The position numbers and the translations under genes were made by a program. Shown here in pieces: positions 27,218 to 36,310 of a DNA stretch of 64,000 nt (positions within the stretch are counted from its first letter, which is position 1; each line of letters starts with the position of its first letter). Under the pieces are notes generated by a model, which worked only from the letters and a program-made list of their open reading frames with translations, did no database searches and was not told the DNA's origin. The stretch comes from Methanococcoides methylutens (lineage in GTDB: Archaea; Halobacteriota; Methanosarcinia; Methanosarcinales; Methanosarcinaceae), in contig NZ_JRHO01000014.1 in NCBI RefSeq assembly GCF_000765475.1, positions 823,687-887,686 on the forward strand, in the 5' to 3' direction.

Positions 27218-28153
27218 TCATTGGCCCATGGAATCAATATACCACTGCACGTACCGCTTCAATCCTTCTTCCAAACCGATCTTTGGACTATATCCGAGAT
27301 CTCTGGAAGCTTTGTTGACATCAGACCATGTGTGTTCAGCATCGCCTTTCATGGAATCACTGTAGATGATCTCAGATTCACTGGCCGTGATGGAGACGAT
27401 CTTCTCTGCGAGCTCACGGATGCTGATACGCTCTCCACCACCTATGTTATACTCACCTATGCCATTTTTCATTGCACGTATGTTTGCATCGACTACATTA
27501 TCAATAAATGTAAAATCTCTGGTTTTATTTCCATCTCCAAATATCTCGATGGTTTCATTTTTCAGGGCTTTTTTGGTAAAAATGTTGATCGCCAGATCAG
27601 GTCTCATTCTGGGACCAAATACGGTGAAGTACCTGAGGGATATTGTATCAAGGTCATAGAGATCGTTGAAAACACGACAGTAATGCTCAGCAATAAGTTT
27701 CGATGCACCATATGGTGATACAGGTCGATTTGGATGGTTCTCATCGAAGGGTAGATATGAAACCTCCCCATAAACTGAAGACGAAGATGCATTGATCACC
27801 TTGCGTACTCCGGCCTTCACCGCAGTTTCGAGTATGTTCAATGTGCCTGTAGCATTTGCAGAATGTGATTTGGAAGGATAGTCCACAGAGATCCTTACTC
27901 CAGCCTGTGCTGCATTATGGAATACGTAATCCACATCTTCAAAAAGGTCATTTAATAACTGCTTATCAAGTATGCTCCCTTCAACAAGTTCAAAATATGG
28001 AGAATCCATGAGTGATTCGATGTTCTTTCTTTTTACTTGTGGATCATAGTATGGATCAAAGTTATCCAGACATACGACCTTACCCATATCCAATAGCTGT
28101 TTACACAGATGTGATCCGATAAAGCCAGCTCCTCCAGTCACTACACACCGCAT
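27218..28153 (-). CDS. NAD-dependent sugar epimerase/dehydratase (UDP-glucose 4-epimerase type)
   Basis: A 311-residue extended short-chain dehydrogenase. The NAD-binding glycine motif is VTGGAGFIGSHLC (5-17), the catalytic serine/tyrosine/lysine region appears as NASSSSVYGE and SPYGASKLIAEHYC, and RYFTVFGPRMRPD binds the UDP-sugar. Most likely it is a UDP-hexose or UDP-hexuronate 4-epimerase making UDP-Gal, UDP-GalNAc or UDP-GalA from UDP-glucose-type precursors; the exact substrate cannot be read. It is transcribed with, but not overlapping, the GT2 gene (52-bp gap) and complements GalU at 3.5 kb. Confidence 0.88.
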   Translation of the reverse strand: MRCVVTGGAGFIGSHLCKQLLDMGKVVCLDNFDPYYDPQVKRKNIESLMDSPYFELVEGSILDKQLLNDLFEDVDYVFHNAAQAGVRISVDYPSKSHSANATGTLNILETAVKAGVRKVINASSSSVYGEVSYLPFDENHPNRPVSPYGASKLIAEHYCRVFNDLYDLDTISLRYFTVFGPRMRPDLAINIFTKKALKNETIEIFGDGNKTRDFTFIDNVVDANIRAMKNGIGEYNIGGGERISIRELAEKIVSITASESEIIYSDSMKGDAEHTWSDVNKASRDLGYSPKIGLEEGLKRYVQWYIDSMGQ

Positions 28154-28296
28154 GCCCTTTTAGAAATAGATGATTGTATATAACTGTTTTCAAATTGTGT
28201 AAATAGTTAGAAATAATTGCTAATAAAAAATGCAAACCTCTTTACATAGTGAAGGAAACTTAGTTTACTCACACGATGTTAAAAAAACCATAATGG

Positions 28297-29664
28297 TTAT
28301 TTTCGCCCATACTCATCATCGAACCGAACAATGTCATCCTCTCCAACGTACTCCCCAAGCTGCACCTCAATAATTTCAAGCGGCAACTTCCCCTGATTCG
28401 ACAGCCTGTGCCTGATACCAGCCTTGATGAACGTACTCTCGCCCTGTCGTAGGAAATACTTCTCGCCATCATTCTCAACGCAGGCCATTCCTTCAACAAC
28501 GACCCAGTGTTCGCTCCTGTGGTGATGCATTTGAAGACTCAGTTTCTTGTGTGGAAATACAATTATGTTCTTGATCTTATGCCTTTCCGAATTTTCCAGG
28601 ATCGTATATGACCCCCAGGGCCTGTATACAGTCTGGTGTAGCTGTACGCGTTCATCCTCCTCGTCCTTGAGAGCAGATACGACCTCTTTCACCTTCTGGC
28701 TGCTTTCCCTCGGGCAGACAAGCAGTGCGTCCGGAGTGTCCACAACGACCATGTCTTTGACATCGATCATTGAGACGATCTTTTTGGGTTTTGAATAAAC
28801 GAGATTATCAGTAGAATTAACCAGCAGTGCATCGCAGTTGTAGATAGCATTGCCATTTTTATCCTTGTCGAACTCATTGTAGATCGCATCGAAGTTACCA
28901 AGATCGTTCCATCGGTGATCGATCTTTACAGTAGCCACACGGCCTGACTTTTCCATGATCCCATAATCAATTGATATTGAGGGCACCCTGCCATATATCT
29001 CCTGAATATCCTCCGAATTCTCAAATACATCAGACACTTCCGGAGCATGAGCTTTCAGTTCACTAAAGAAAACGTCCGTGTCAAAAAGGAACATACCGCT
29101 GTTCCAGAGACATCCTTCCTTGATGTACTTTTCAGCAGCCTCGAGATCGGGTTTTTCCTTGAACTCCGATACCTTATATCCGACTCCAAGAGGTTCACCG
29201 GGTTTGATGTACCCATAGCCTGTTTGTGGCGATGTCGGGGAAATGCCAAAGGTTATCAGATACTCAGATGCAAGATTTTCTGCGCTTGCAATGGTTTCCA
29301 TCGCCCTGGTGTCGAGAACATGATCCGATGAAAAGATGCCAACGACGGACCTTCCGAACTTCTTAGTGATCTCCTGCATCCCATAACATATCGCGGGAAG
29401 GGTGTTCTTGCCCCGGGGTTCCAGAAGGAGATTTTCAAGAGGAAGCTCAGAACCCAGTTCTTCGACCTGTCCGATAACGAAGAACTTTTGGGATTCATTT
29501 GTCACTACGAATATCTCGGAGATATCGGATACTTCAAGGCATCTGAGGACTGTGTCCTGGAAAAGGGAAGTATCGTTCAACTTTAAGAACTGTTTTGGAT
29601 ATTTTTCGCGGCTTAATGGCCAGAGGCGTGTTCCCGAACCGCCTGCCAGGATGATGGATCTTAT
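28297..29664 (-). CDS. manC: Mannose-1-phosphate guanylyltransferase/mannose-6-phosphate isomerase, apparent ATA start
   Basis: A 455-residue bifunctional enzyme that makes GDP-mannose. The nucleotidyltransferase domain begins with SIILAGGSGTRLWPLSREKY and PKQFLKL; the C-terminal cupin (about 345-455) has KKLSLQMHHHRSEHWVVVEG and ESTFIKAGIRHRLSN. The first ATG/GTG/TTG-type start in frame (29580) would cut off the GGSGTRLWP nucleotide loop, so the gene must begin earlier. Between the upstream in-frame TAA and this loop there is no ATG, GTG or TTG. The best candidate is ATA at 29664-29662, placed exactly at the family N-terminus with GGAG 8 nt upstream. A sequencing error or an inactive start are the alternatives. 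Confidence 0.88.
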   Translation of the reverse strand: MRSIILAGGSGTRLWPLSREKYPKQFLKLNDTSLFQDTVLRCLEVSDISEIFVVTNESQKFFVIGQVEELGSELPLENLLLEPRGKNTLPAICYGMQEITKKFGRSVVGIFSSDHVLDTRAMETIASAENLASEYLITFGISPTSPQTGYGYIKPGEPLGVGYKVSEFKEKPDLEAAEKYIKEGCLWNSGMFLFDTDVFFSELKAHAPEVSDVFENSEDIQEIYGRVPSISIDYGIMEKSGRVATVKIDHRWNDLGNFDAIYNEFDKDKNGNAIYNCDALLVNSTDNLVYSKPKKIVSMIDVKDMVVVDTPDALLVCPRESSQKVKEVVSALKDEEDERVQLHQTVYRPWGSYTILENSERHKIKNIIVFPHKKLSLQMHHHRSEHWVVVEGMACVENDGEKYFLRQGESTFIKAGIRHRLSNQGKLPLEIIEVQLGEYVGEDDIVRFDDEYGRK

Positions 29665-29893
29665 GTTCTCAGCTCCGTGATCGAACCATGTTTGATGGAA
29701 TCGATTTGATTAACATCATAATAGTAAATTTCGTGTTAATTAATAGAATAACACATATTAAGTTCTTTTGTGCTAATCGTCAATTGAGAACAAAAGAATT
29801 CAGTCAAAAATGAGAAGAAAACAGATTCTACAACTGAATTAAAAGGATTTCCAGAAATCAAAAAGGTAATACTGGAGTTCACAACGAAACTTG

Positions 29894-30289
29894 TTACAAC
29901 GACCCGATCCCCAACAACTGCAGGATCCCGAAGTTCCCCCAGATGACCATCAGATTGTTAACAACAAGGAACACACCAACAAAAGTGATAACTCCCCTGA
30001 CCATTGGCCACATCTCGGAAACCTTAGAGTCTGAAGAGGACATGATGTCCTTGTAGAACCAGTATACTACAAAGACAAAAGCAAGCTTCAACACAAAGAA
30101 TGCCCACACCCCGAACTCTGCGATGATCAAAGCCAGGAAACCGTTCTCTTCAACCCCAATATTCAGTGCCTGAGCTGTTGTGATAAAATCACCAAGTACG
30201 TAGAATAGCAGAATATATCTGATATCGTAAAGGAAGCTATTGAACTCCCTGAGAGAATACCAGTTCTGTGTGGAAAACTCCTGCTGCAT
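29894..30289 (-). CDS. Small four-helix membrane protein (DUF5658-like)
   Basis: A 131-residue protein with four predicted membrane helices (about 25-45, 50-80, 95-115 and 112-130) resembling the DUF5658 family of small membrane proteins with no known function. The motif DIRYILLFYVLGDFITTAQA in the first helix, with an acidic residue near the middle of the helix, is typical for that group. It stands alone between manC and the divergent peptidase gene. The 229 bp on its downstream side and 163 bp upstream are A+T-rich and hold no other gene that I can see. Confidence 0.7.
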   Translation of the reverse strand: MQQEFSTQNWYSLREFNSFLYDIRYILLFYVLGDFITTAQALNIGVEENGFLALIIAEFGVWAFFVLKLAFVFVVYWFYKDIMSSSDSKVSEMWPMVRGVITFVGVFLVVNNLMVIWGNFGILQLLGIGSL

Positions 30290-30452
30290 AAATAATAATA
30301 TCTGTGTACATTGTTATGTATGAAATGTCCACATAAATTCGTTTCATGTACACATATAACCTCAAGCCGTCTGTTGGCAACGAGATACAGGAACATCACT
30401 CAAAAAAGAATTGCCATGTAAACTTATGTAGTAGAATAACAAATCCAATTAC

Positions 30453-31628
30453 ATGGAACAAGACAAGAACACGATCGACATTACCTCATCACTTTCTGAT
30501 AACAACTGTGATGCATACCTGATGATAGGGAACTCGAACAATGCAGACATATACTACTCAACACATTTTCTTGCAGGCGACCCTTTTACATATATCCAGA
30601 CAAAACAGGGAGAGGAGATCCTCATAGTATCCACCATGGAGCTGAACAGGGCGAAGATGGAATCCCGGGTAGCCAATGTACAAACCATGCAGGAATACGG
30701 CTATATGGAAAAACTGAAAGCAAGGAAGGACGGGGAGCTTGCATACTGTGACTGTCTTGCCGAGATATTCCAGAAAAAAGGGGTTAAGCACATAATGGTG
30801 CCACATGATTTCCCGCTTTTCACCGCACAGACGCTGAAGGAAGAGGGATTCACAGTGATCCCTGCGAAAAGCCCTTTCAAGGAAATGAGAAAAAGGAAGG
30901 CTTCTGATGAGATCGAGAATATCAGGGCATCACAGCAGGCCTGTGAGAAAGCAATGGAAGATGCCATTGGACTAATCGCTGATGCAACCGTGAAGAACGA
31001 TGTCCTGTACTCCGGCGATGAAGCCCTCACCTCGGAAGCCATCCGTGCGGCAATAGAGCATACCCTTCTTGACCATGGATGTGAGGCTGAAAGCACCATC
31101 GTGGCCTGTGGATTAAAGTCATCGAACCCTCACTGGGAGGGAGAGGGAGAAATTACCGTCGACCAGCCGATTGTCATCGACATATTCCCGCGCAGTAAGA
31201 GGAGCAGGTACTTTGCAGACATGACAAGGACAGTGCTTAAAGGGGATGCTTCGAAGGAACTTATGAATATGTATGAGGCAGTGCATGCTGCACAGGAAGC
31301 AGCTTTTGCAGTACTGAAACCCGGAGCGCTCTATAGCGAGGTCCATAATGCTGTCTGCGATGAGTTCGAAAAGCGAGGTTATGACACCATCAGGAACAAC
31401 TCTGAAGTTGGGTTTATTCACTCCACCGGGCATGGCGTGGGGCTGGACATCCATGAGCAACCTTCTGTGGCCACGCAGGATGGAGAGGTCGAGGTCGGGC
31501 ATGTGGTCACCATTGAACCAGGATTATACTACCCCGAACATGGGGGCATACGCCTTGAGGACATGGTCGTGATCACAGAGGACGGGTTTGAGAATTTAAC
31601 AAAAATGGAAAAGGAATTTGTAGTTTAA
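30453..31628 (+). CDS. M24-family Xaa-Pro aminopeptidase-like peptidase
   Basis: A 391-residue metallopeptidase of the pita-bread fold. Residues 1-150 form a creatinase-type N-terminal domain; the catalytic domain carries the metal ligands in VIDIFPRSKRSRYFADMTRT (first two aspartates), FIHSTGHGVGLDIHEQP (histidine), VVTIEPGLYY and GIRLEDMVV (glutamates), so all five ligands appear present. It should remove N-terminal residues before proline. No Shine-Dalgarno precedes ATG at 30453, suggesting a leaderless message. The next gene, map, is 42 bp downstream and is related, so the two may be one transcript. Confidence 0.88.
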   Translation: MEQDKNTIDITSSLSDNNCDAYLMIGNSNNADIYYSTHFLAGDPFTYIQTKQGEEILIVSTMELNRAKMESRVANVQTMQEYGYMEKLKARKDGELAYCDCLAEIFQKKGVKHIMVPHDFPLFTAQTLKEEGFTVIPAKSPFKEMRKRKASDEIENIRASQQACEKAMEDAIGLIADATVKNDVLYSGDEALTSEAIRAAIEHTLLDHGCEAESTIVACGLKSSNPHWEGEGEITVDQPIVIDIFPRSKRSRYFADMTRTVLKGDASKELMNMYEAVHAAQEAAFAVLKPGALYSEVHNAVCDEFEKRGYDTIRNNSEVGFIHSTGHGVGLDIHEQPSVATQDGEVEVGHVVTIEPGLYYPEHGGIRLEDMVVITEDGFENLTKMEKEFVV

Positions 31629-31670
31629 GTCTACTAAGACCAATCATATATCAAAAGCTGGTGCAGACAT

Positions 31671-32564
31671 ATGGAAAATAAACTTCATGAGATCGAGGAG
31701 ATAATCGGAAAGTACAGGAAAGCCGGAGAGATCCTCTCTACAGTTAGAAGTGAGGCGAAGGATAAGATCAAGGTCGGAGCAAGCCTTCTGGAAGTTGCAG
31801 ATCATGTGGAGCAGAGGACAATCGAACTTGGAGGATTCCCTGCATTCCCATGCAACATTTCAAGAAATGACGAAGCTGCGCATGCAACACCACTTGCAGG
31901 CGATGGAACTGTCTTCGCTGAGGATGTCGTTAAACTTGACCTTGGAGTTCATGTTGACGGTTATATTGCAGATTCTGCCCTTACAGTGGACCTTACGAAT
32001 CAGAATGGAAATCTTGTAAAGGCATCAGAGGCCGCATTATATGCAGCTATCGACACGGTCAGAAGTGGTGTGAACACCGCAGAGCTTGGAGCTGTCATTG
32101 AAGACACCATCCACGAACATGGATTCAAGCCGATAGTCAATCTCACCGGCCACGGGGTCGGACAATACCTGGCACATGTACCACCCAGCATCCCGAACAG
32201 GCATATCAACCACGGGGCAGTACTTGAGACCGGAGACATCATTGCCATTGAGCCTTTTGCCACAGACGGAGCAGGCATAATCTCTGACGGGGCACTGACT
32301 GAGATCTTCTCACTTGTCGGGAAAAAGCCAATACGCTTACCTGCGGCAAGGAAAGTGCTGAAAGAGATCGAACCTTACAGGACGCTTCCTTTCGCAAGAA
32401 GGTGGCTCACTTCAGATAAACTGGACTATTCCCTTATGCAGCTTGAGAAGGCAGGGATCATCACATCATACCCTGTGCTCAAGGAAATTGAGGGCGGTCT
32501 GGTCTCCCAGGCAGAACATACCGTCATTGTCACCGATGACGGCTGTGAGATAACCACTAAATGA
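31671..32564 (+). CDS. map: Methionine aminopeptidase, type II
   Basis: A 297-residue archaeal/eukaryal-type methionine aminopeptidase that removes the initiator methionine from nascent proteins. Metal ligands are visible in VVKLDLGVHVDGYIADSALT (both aspartates), NLTGHGVGQYLAHV (histidine), IAIEPFATDG (glutamate) and near the C-terminus AEHTVIVTDDG (glutamate). The 60-residue helical insert characteristic of type II is present between about 205 and 265. Length agrees with the family (about 295). It follows the Xaa-Pro peptidase gene and precedes a secreted protein gene by 12 bp. Confidence 0.95.
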   Translation: MENKLHEIEEIIGKYRKAGEILSTVRSEAKDKIKVGASLLEVADHVEQRTIELGGFPAFPCNISRNDEAAHATPLAGDGTVFAEDVVKLDLGVHVDGYIADSALTVDLTNQNGNLVKASEAALYAAIDTVRSGVNTAELGAVIEDTIHEHGFKPIVNLTGHGVGQYLAHVPPSIPNRHINHGAVLETGDIIAIEPFATDGAGIISDGALTEIFSLVGKKPIRLPAARKVLKEIEPYRTLPFARRWLTSDKLDYSLMQLEKAGIITSYPVLKEIEGGLVSQAEHTVIVTDDGCEITTK

Positions 32565-32576
32565 AGGACTGGTAAA

Positions 32577-33227
32577 ATGAGATCTGCACTGATACTGGTA
32601 TTGGCAATTGTATGCATCATGGCCGTTGTACCTACCTCATCCGCATATTCATGGACCAATGAGATCGTCCTGGAAGAGGACGGAATGTCATGGGACTACA
32701 CAGAAGGCTACACTGACCAGGTGGCTACATCATACAGAAGCTTTATCGATTCCGAGGTTGGGAATGACGATGACCATGTCAGTGCATGGGAACTCATGAA
32801 AGTAGATCATATCACAAGGAACCGGCTCAAGACATCCCTTATGGAAGAATTGGATATCACATTTGACAGCAGCTCAGAGGACGTACATGTTACAGATGTG
32901 GATGCGGAGATCTCACTGGACGTCCTGGGAAGCACATCCAAGACAGACGGCATCACCAACATTTATTTTGTGACTTACAGTTTTGACAGGAACTTCTTTG
33001 ACATGGGCAGTAGTATGGCCTTTGATGGAGAACCGGAAACAGAGGTCTCCATCACCCTGCCGGCAGATGCAAAACTGCTTTCATACGATGGCATCAAGAT
33101 CAAAACAATTGATACAAAGGACAACAGGACAGTTATCAATGGTTTCTTTGAAGAAGAGGGAAAGGTCACCATCGATTTTACCAGGGACGAAGTTGAAGCT
33201 GAAAACGAGGTTGAAACGAAGCTGTAA
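32577..33227 (+). CDS. Secreted protein of unknown function
   Basis: A 216-residue protein with a clear signal peptide (hydrophobic residues 4-20, likely cleavage after SSA at about 21-23). The mature part is acidic, beta-rich and without cysteines; nothing in it matches a family that I know. The C-terminus ends in charged residues (DEVEAENEVETKL) with no second membrane helix, so it is secreted or loosely bound to the surface. It starts 12 bp after map and probably shares its message. Similar signal-bearing proteins in methanogen genomes are annotated only as hypothetical. Confidence 0.8.
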   Translation: MRSALILVLAIVCIMAVVPTSSAYSWTNEIVLEEDGMSWDYTEGYTDQVATSYRSFIDSEVGNDDDHVSAWELMKVDHITRNRLKTSLMEELDITFDSSSEDVHVTDVDAEISLDVLGSTSKTDGITNIYFVTYSFDRNFFDMGSSMAFDGEPETEVSITLPADAKLLSYDGIKIKTIDTKDNRTVINGFFEEEGKVTIDFTRDEVEAENEVETKL

Positions 33228-33299
33228 CTGAAGTCGATGAAGCAGCCGAATGAGAAAGTCCTGAAAACATTAATATAAAGTGAAAGATTCCTTTTGTTC

Positions 33300-33587
33300 A
33301 TGATAATAGAACAGATACCACTTGAAAATGGCACTGCTATTGGACTGAAGCTTGAGATGCAGAACGCACCCCTTCTCGTCATAAGAGCTGACAAGGGGTT
33401 TGTCATGTGCGGTTACCTCGATACCGAGATGGCAAATAAGCTAGGCGATGTTGCAGCAAAGGTCAGAGGAGTGAATGATCTCGAGGATGTGCTCCACGCT
33501 GAAGTGCTGGATGTCTCAAACCACGCAAAAGCCCTTGGTGTCAAAGCCGGCATGAAGGGACATGAAGCACTTGAAATGATGTTCTGA
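33300..33587 (+). CDS. DUF1805 (YunC-like) protein
   Basis: A 95-residue protein of the DUF1805/YunC family, function unknown. The family pattern is visible in ALKLEM-type strand pairs: NGTAIGLKLEMQNAPLLVIR, followed by KGFVMCGYLDTEMANKLGD with the conserved cysteine in a G-x-L-D context, then VRGVNDLEDVL and the alanine-rich C-terminal helix. It is cytosolic. The ATG at 33300 is used; an upstream TTG at 33294 lacks support. It precedes the tRNA methyltransferase gene by 18 bp and may be co-transcribed. Confidence 0.85.
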   Translation: MIIEQIPLENGTAIGLKLEMQNAPLLVIRADKGFVMCGYLDTEMANKLGDVAAKVRGVNDLEDVLHAEVLDVSNHAKALGVKAGMKGHEALEMMF

Positions 33588-33605
33588 GAACATCTTATTT
33601 TTAAC

Positions 33606-34646
33606 ATGTTATACGCATTTGAACTGTCAGGTGAGCATGAAGACCTGCCACGAGCAGAAGTTCTTGCCTGCCTTGACCTTGTAGAACTTGAATATGAAGA
33701 GAGTGACTACTTTGACCAGTGTCTTGTTGTGGACATTGAAGGCGACCCACAGGAAGTGAGAAGGAAACTCGATTACGTCGCCGAACGTGTTGCAATGGCA
33801 CACCACATCCTGAAGGTCATTGAGGTCGGCCTTGCTGATGTGGATACCATTCTTGAAGTTGCCGAAAAGGCTGATGTATCCGATCACATCAATCAGGACC
33901 AGAAATATGTAGTACGTGCAAAGCGCATCAAGCACAATTCCACCATTGTCTGCGCAGACATGGAAAGAAGTGTTGGCGGTGCCATCTATAGGAAAGGCTT
34001 CAATGCGAACCTGAAAGAACCCGATGTAGAGTTCAGGCTTATCCTTTCCGAAAAATGCGTCTTTGGTTCTGTCATCGCATCCGTGGACCGCAGTGCCTAC
34101 GAAGCACGTGCGCCCCACAAAAAACCATTCTTCTACCCCGGCGTGCTCCGGCCCCGTGTGGCGCGTGCGCTTGTGAACATGGCCATGGTAAAAGAAAAGG
34201 ACATTGTGTTCGATCCGTTCTGTGGCACTGCCGGAATACTTGTGGAAGCAGGTATTGTTGGTGCGAGAGTTATCGGACTGGAGGTTCGCTACAAGATCGC
34301 TGTCGGCGCACATATGAACCTGCAGCACTTTAATACCGACCACACCATGATGCTTGGAGATGCCTGCAGAGTGCCTCTTGTGGACGCGTCGGTCGATGCT
34401 GTCATCGCAGACCCGCCTTACGGGCGCTCAGCAAGGATCGAGGCAGAATCACTTCACCACCTCTACAAGGTCTCTTTTGCTGAGATGTACCGGGTACTGA
34501 AACCAGGCGGCACAACCATAATCGTCTCAGAGATAGATATTGCCGAGTTTGTAGAGGATGCAGGCTTCGTCACTAAAGCTCAGTATTTACAAAGGGTGCA
34601 CAAGAGCCTGACTCGAAAGATCACTGTACTTCAAAAACCCGAATGA
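33606..34646 (+). CDS. tRNA (guanine(10)-N2)-dimethyltransferase (Trm-G10)
   Basis: A 346-residue SAM-dependent RNA methyltransferase that methylates N2 of G10 in tRNA. Residues 1-160 form the N-terminal ferredoxin-like/THUMP RNA-binding region. The catalytic part begins with PHKKPFFYPGVLRPRVARAL, typical of Trm11/TrmG10, then the SAM loop VFDPFCGTAGILVEAGIVGA, and the catalytic DPPYGRS (D269) motif that is diagnostic for this group. The C-terminus ends in the usual methyltransferase strands. It is convergent with the metallopeptidase gene downstream. Confidence 0.93.
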   Translation: MLYAFELSGEHEDLPRAEVLACLDLVELEYEESDYFDQCLVVDIEGDPQEVRRKLDYVAERVAMAHHILKVIEVGLADVDTILEVAEKADVSDHINQDQKYVVRAKRIKHNSTIVCADMERSVGGAIYRKGFNANLKEPDVEFRLILSEKCVFGSVIASVDRSAYEARAPHKKPFFYPGVLRPRVARALVNMAMVKEKDIVFDPFCGTAGILVEAGIVGARVIGLEVRYKIAVGAHMNLQHFNTDHTMMLGDACRVPLVDASVDAVIADPPYGRSARIEAESLHHLYKVSFAEMYRVLKPGGTTIIVSEIDIAEFVEDAGFVTKAQYLQRVHKSLTRKITVLQKPE

Positions 34647-34671
34647 TCGATGAATGGGCATTATGCAAACC

Positions 34672-34696
34672 AAATGATTTCGTGCAAAAATCATTT
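34672..34696. terminator. Inverted repeat between convergent genes
   Basis: AAATGATT at 34672-34679 and AATCATTT at 34689-34696 form a perfect 8-bp inverted repeat with a 9-nt loop, with further A/T runs on both sides. It sits between two convergent genes and could end transcription from either side. Confidence 0.4.
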
Positions 34697-34725
34697 TCAT
34701 ACAAATGATCAATTGCCGTGCACCC

Positions 34726-35295
34726 TCATTTCTGCACAGAATTCTGTATCAGGTGCCAGTAAGCTGAAAGCTCCTTATCATAGTGGCTTCGTTCCCCGAA
34801 CCTGGAATCGATCATCTGCCAGAAGCGTGGGCTGTGCCTTAATTCTATAAGATGTGCCATTTCGTGGAACACCACATACTCGACAAGATCTTCAGGCAGG
34901 TGCATCAAATGCCTGTTGAAGTTCAGCCGGCCAGCGGAACTGCAACTACCCCATTTTGTCTTCATTTTCCGGAAAGTCACTTTCTCAGGGCTAACTCCAA
35001 GCTCATCGGCGATCTTAGTGGTGAAAGAAAGAACAAGTTCCCTAAACTCAGCATCATACCTCCCCACAAGTTTTTTGGAAGCAGCATTCTCAATGGTTGC
35101 CAGTGAATCCGTGTAACGCCTGTATACCCACAGCCTGTGCCGCAGGATAAGTTGTTCATGGTCCGGAAAGCTTTTTGGAACTACGACATTCAGCCGGCCA
35201 GCCCTAAATTCCAGTCTTGCCCGCTTAACCTTGCGATGGCTAAGGGTGTAAGGGACATCAATTCCATTGATACCGATGTGATGGTCTGAGTTCAT
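34726..35295 (-). CDS. YgjP-type (DUF45) zinc metallopeptidase
   Basis: A 189-residue protein of the YgjP/UTP pyrophosphatase-annotated M48-like group. The core KMKTKWGSCSSAGRLNFNRH is followed by the zinc site VVFHEMAHLIELRHSPRFW (HEMAH, with the third histidine at RHS), so the zinc ligands are complete. Length is a little below the family average of about 230 residues, the N-terminal beta-domain being short. Its ATG overlaps the truA stop as ATGA (35292-35295), so the two are translationally coupled. Biological role unknown. Confidence 0.88.
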   Translation of the reverse strand: MNSDHHIGINGIDVPYTLSHRKVKRARLEFRAGRLNVVVPKSFPDHEQLILRHRLWVYRRYTDSLATIENAASKKLVGRYDAEFRELVLSFTTKIADELGVSPEKVTFRKMKTKWGSCSSAGRLNFNRHLMHLPEDLVEYVVFHEMAHLIELRHSPRFWQMIDSRFGERSHYDKELSAYWHLIQNSVQK

Positions 35296-36119
35296 AACTC
35301 ATCGGAAGGCGGAATTATTGGAAGGAGATGCTCCAGTACATCGGCCATGACCCTGTAGCGTACAAGATGGTCGTGCACACGCTCATGAGCCCTGCGTATG
35401 GCATAACCGTCCTCCATCCAGTCAATGGCTATCGGATAGTGCACATCCATGAAAACAAGGCCGTACGCATGTGCAGGTTCCAGGCCTTCCTCATAGGAAT
35501 CAGGGTCAAGCATCTGTTCCAGCCACTCTTCGTCGCGAACTCCGCTTCCCACCATCATTAAGGCAGTTACTATCTTGCGGACCATGTTCCACAGGAAACT
35601 GTTCGCCTCAACATCGATGCGTGTCAGGTTACCACTTACCCTCACATCTATACGTTCAACTTTCCTAACAGTGGTCCTACCTGGAGCGGTAGTACAGAAA
35701 TTAGCAAAATCATGACTTCCGATCAGAAGCTTTGAAGCAGAACGGATCTTTGAGATGTCATATTGCTCCCCGCACATGATGTAACGGTAGCTTCGACTTA
35801 CAGCATGCCTGCGAGGATCGAAATTATCAGGCACCAGTGAATGTGCCCATGCCCAGATGGTTCCCGGGAGCTTTGAGTTGATCACACGGGGTATCGCCAG
35901 ATTGGGCACATCAGTGTCAAAGGCAACTACCTGCCCCATGGCATGCACCCCGGCATCCGTGCGTCCGGAACTGATAAAATTAGCTGACTTTGGATCTTTT
36001 ATGATCTCCAGCTCTATCAATGTTTTGAAAAGCTCACCCTCTATGGTTGGAACGTGTGGCTGGACCTGAGATCCCCTGTAGTTTGATCCGACATATGCAA
36101 TTTTAAGCGCAACCCTCAT
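35292..36119 (-). CDS. truA: tRNA pseudouridine synthase A
   Basis: A 275-residue TruA-family enzyme that converts uridine to pseudouridine at positions 38-40 of tRNA anticodon arms. The catalytic aspartate is D55 in FISSGRTDAGVHAMGQ. Further family motifs are RYIMCGE, GSHDFANFCT and NSFLWNMVRKIV. It is the first gene of a two-gene unit with the metallopeptidase. The 190-bp upstream region is shared with the divergent purP gene and is A+T-rich. Confidence 0.95.
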   Translation of the reverse strand: MRVALKIAYVGSNYRGSQVQPHVPTIEGELFKTLIELEIIKDPKSANFISSGRTDAGVHAMGQVVAFDTDVPNLAIPRVINSKLPGTIWAWAHSLVPDNFDPRRHAVSRSYRYIMCGEQYDISKIRSASKLLIGSHDFANFCTTAPGRTTVRKVERIDVRVSGNLTRIDVEANSFLWNMVRKIVTALMMVGSGVRDEEWLEQMLDPDSYEEGLEPAHAYGLVFMDVHYPIAIDWMEDGYAIRRAHERVHDHLVRYRVMADVLEHLLPIIPPSDEL

Positions 36120-36262
36120 TGAATCACTGATGCAACATATAGACCTCTATCTATAATATGATTACCATAATTCAACACATATTCGAGTACATAGAATAAC
36201 AATCTGAATATATTTTTTTGCTTTTTATAAAAAGAGAAATACTTTAATCTTCATGCCACAAG

Positions 36263-36270
36263 TTTAAATA
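36263..36270 (+). promoter_or_regulatory. TATA box of purP
   Basis: TTTAAATA at 36263-36270, 41 nt before the purP ATG, preceded by purine-rich bases as expected for a BRE. A ribosome site GAGG lies at 36300-36303. The placement fits a start of transcription near 36293-36297. Confidence 0.5.
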
Positions 36271-36310
36271 CCAGATAATACAATCTAATCTAAATTTTTG
36301 AGGCGAAACT

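Noticed and set aside
33627-34343. 238-codon open frame on the minus strand
   Set aside because: It is antisense to the tRNA G10 methyltransferase gene, whose motifs are complete; no start signal.
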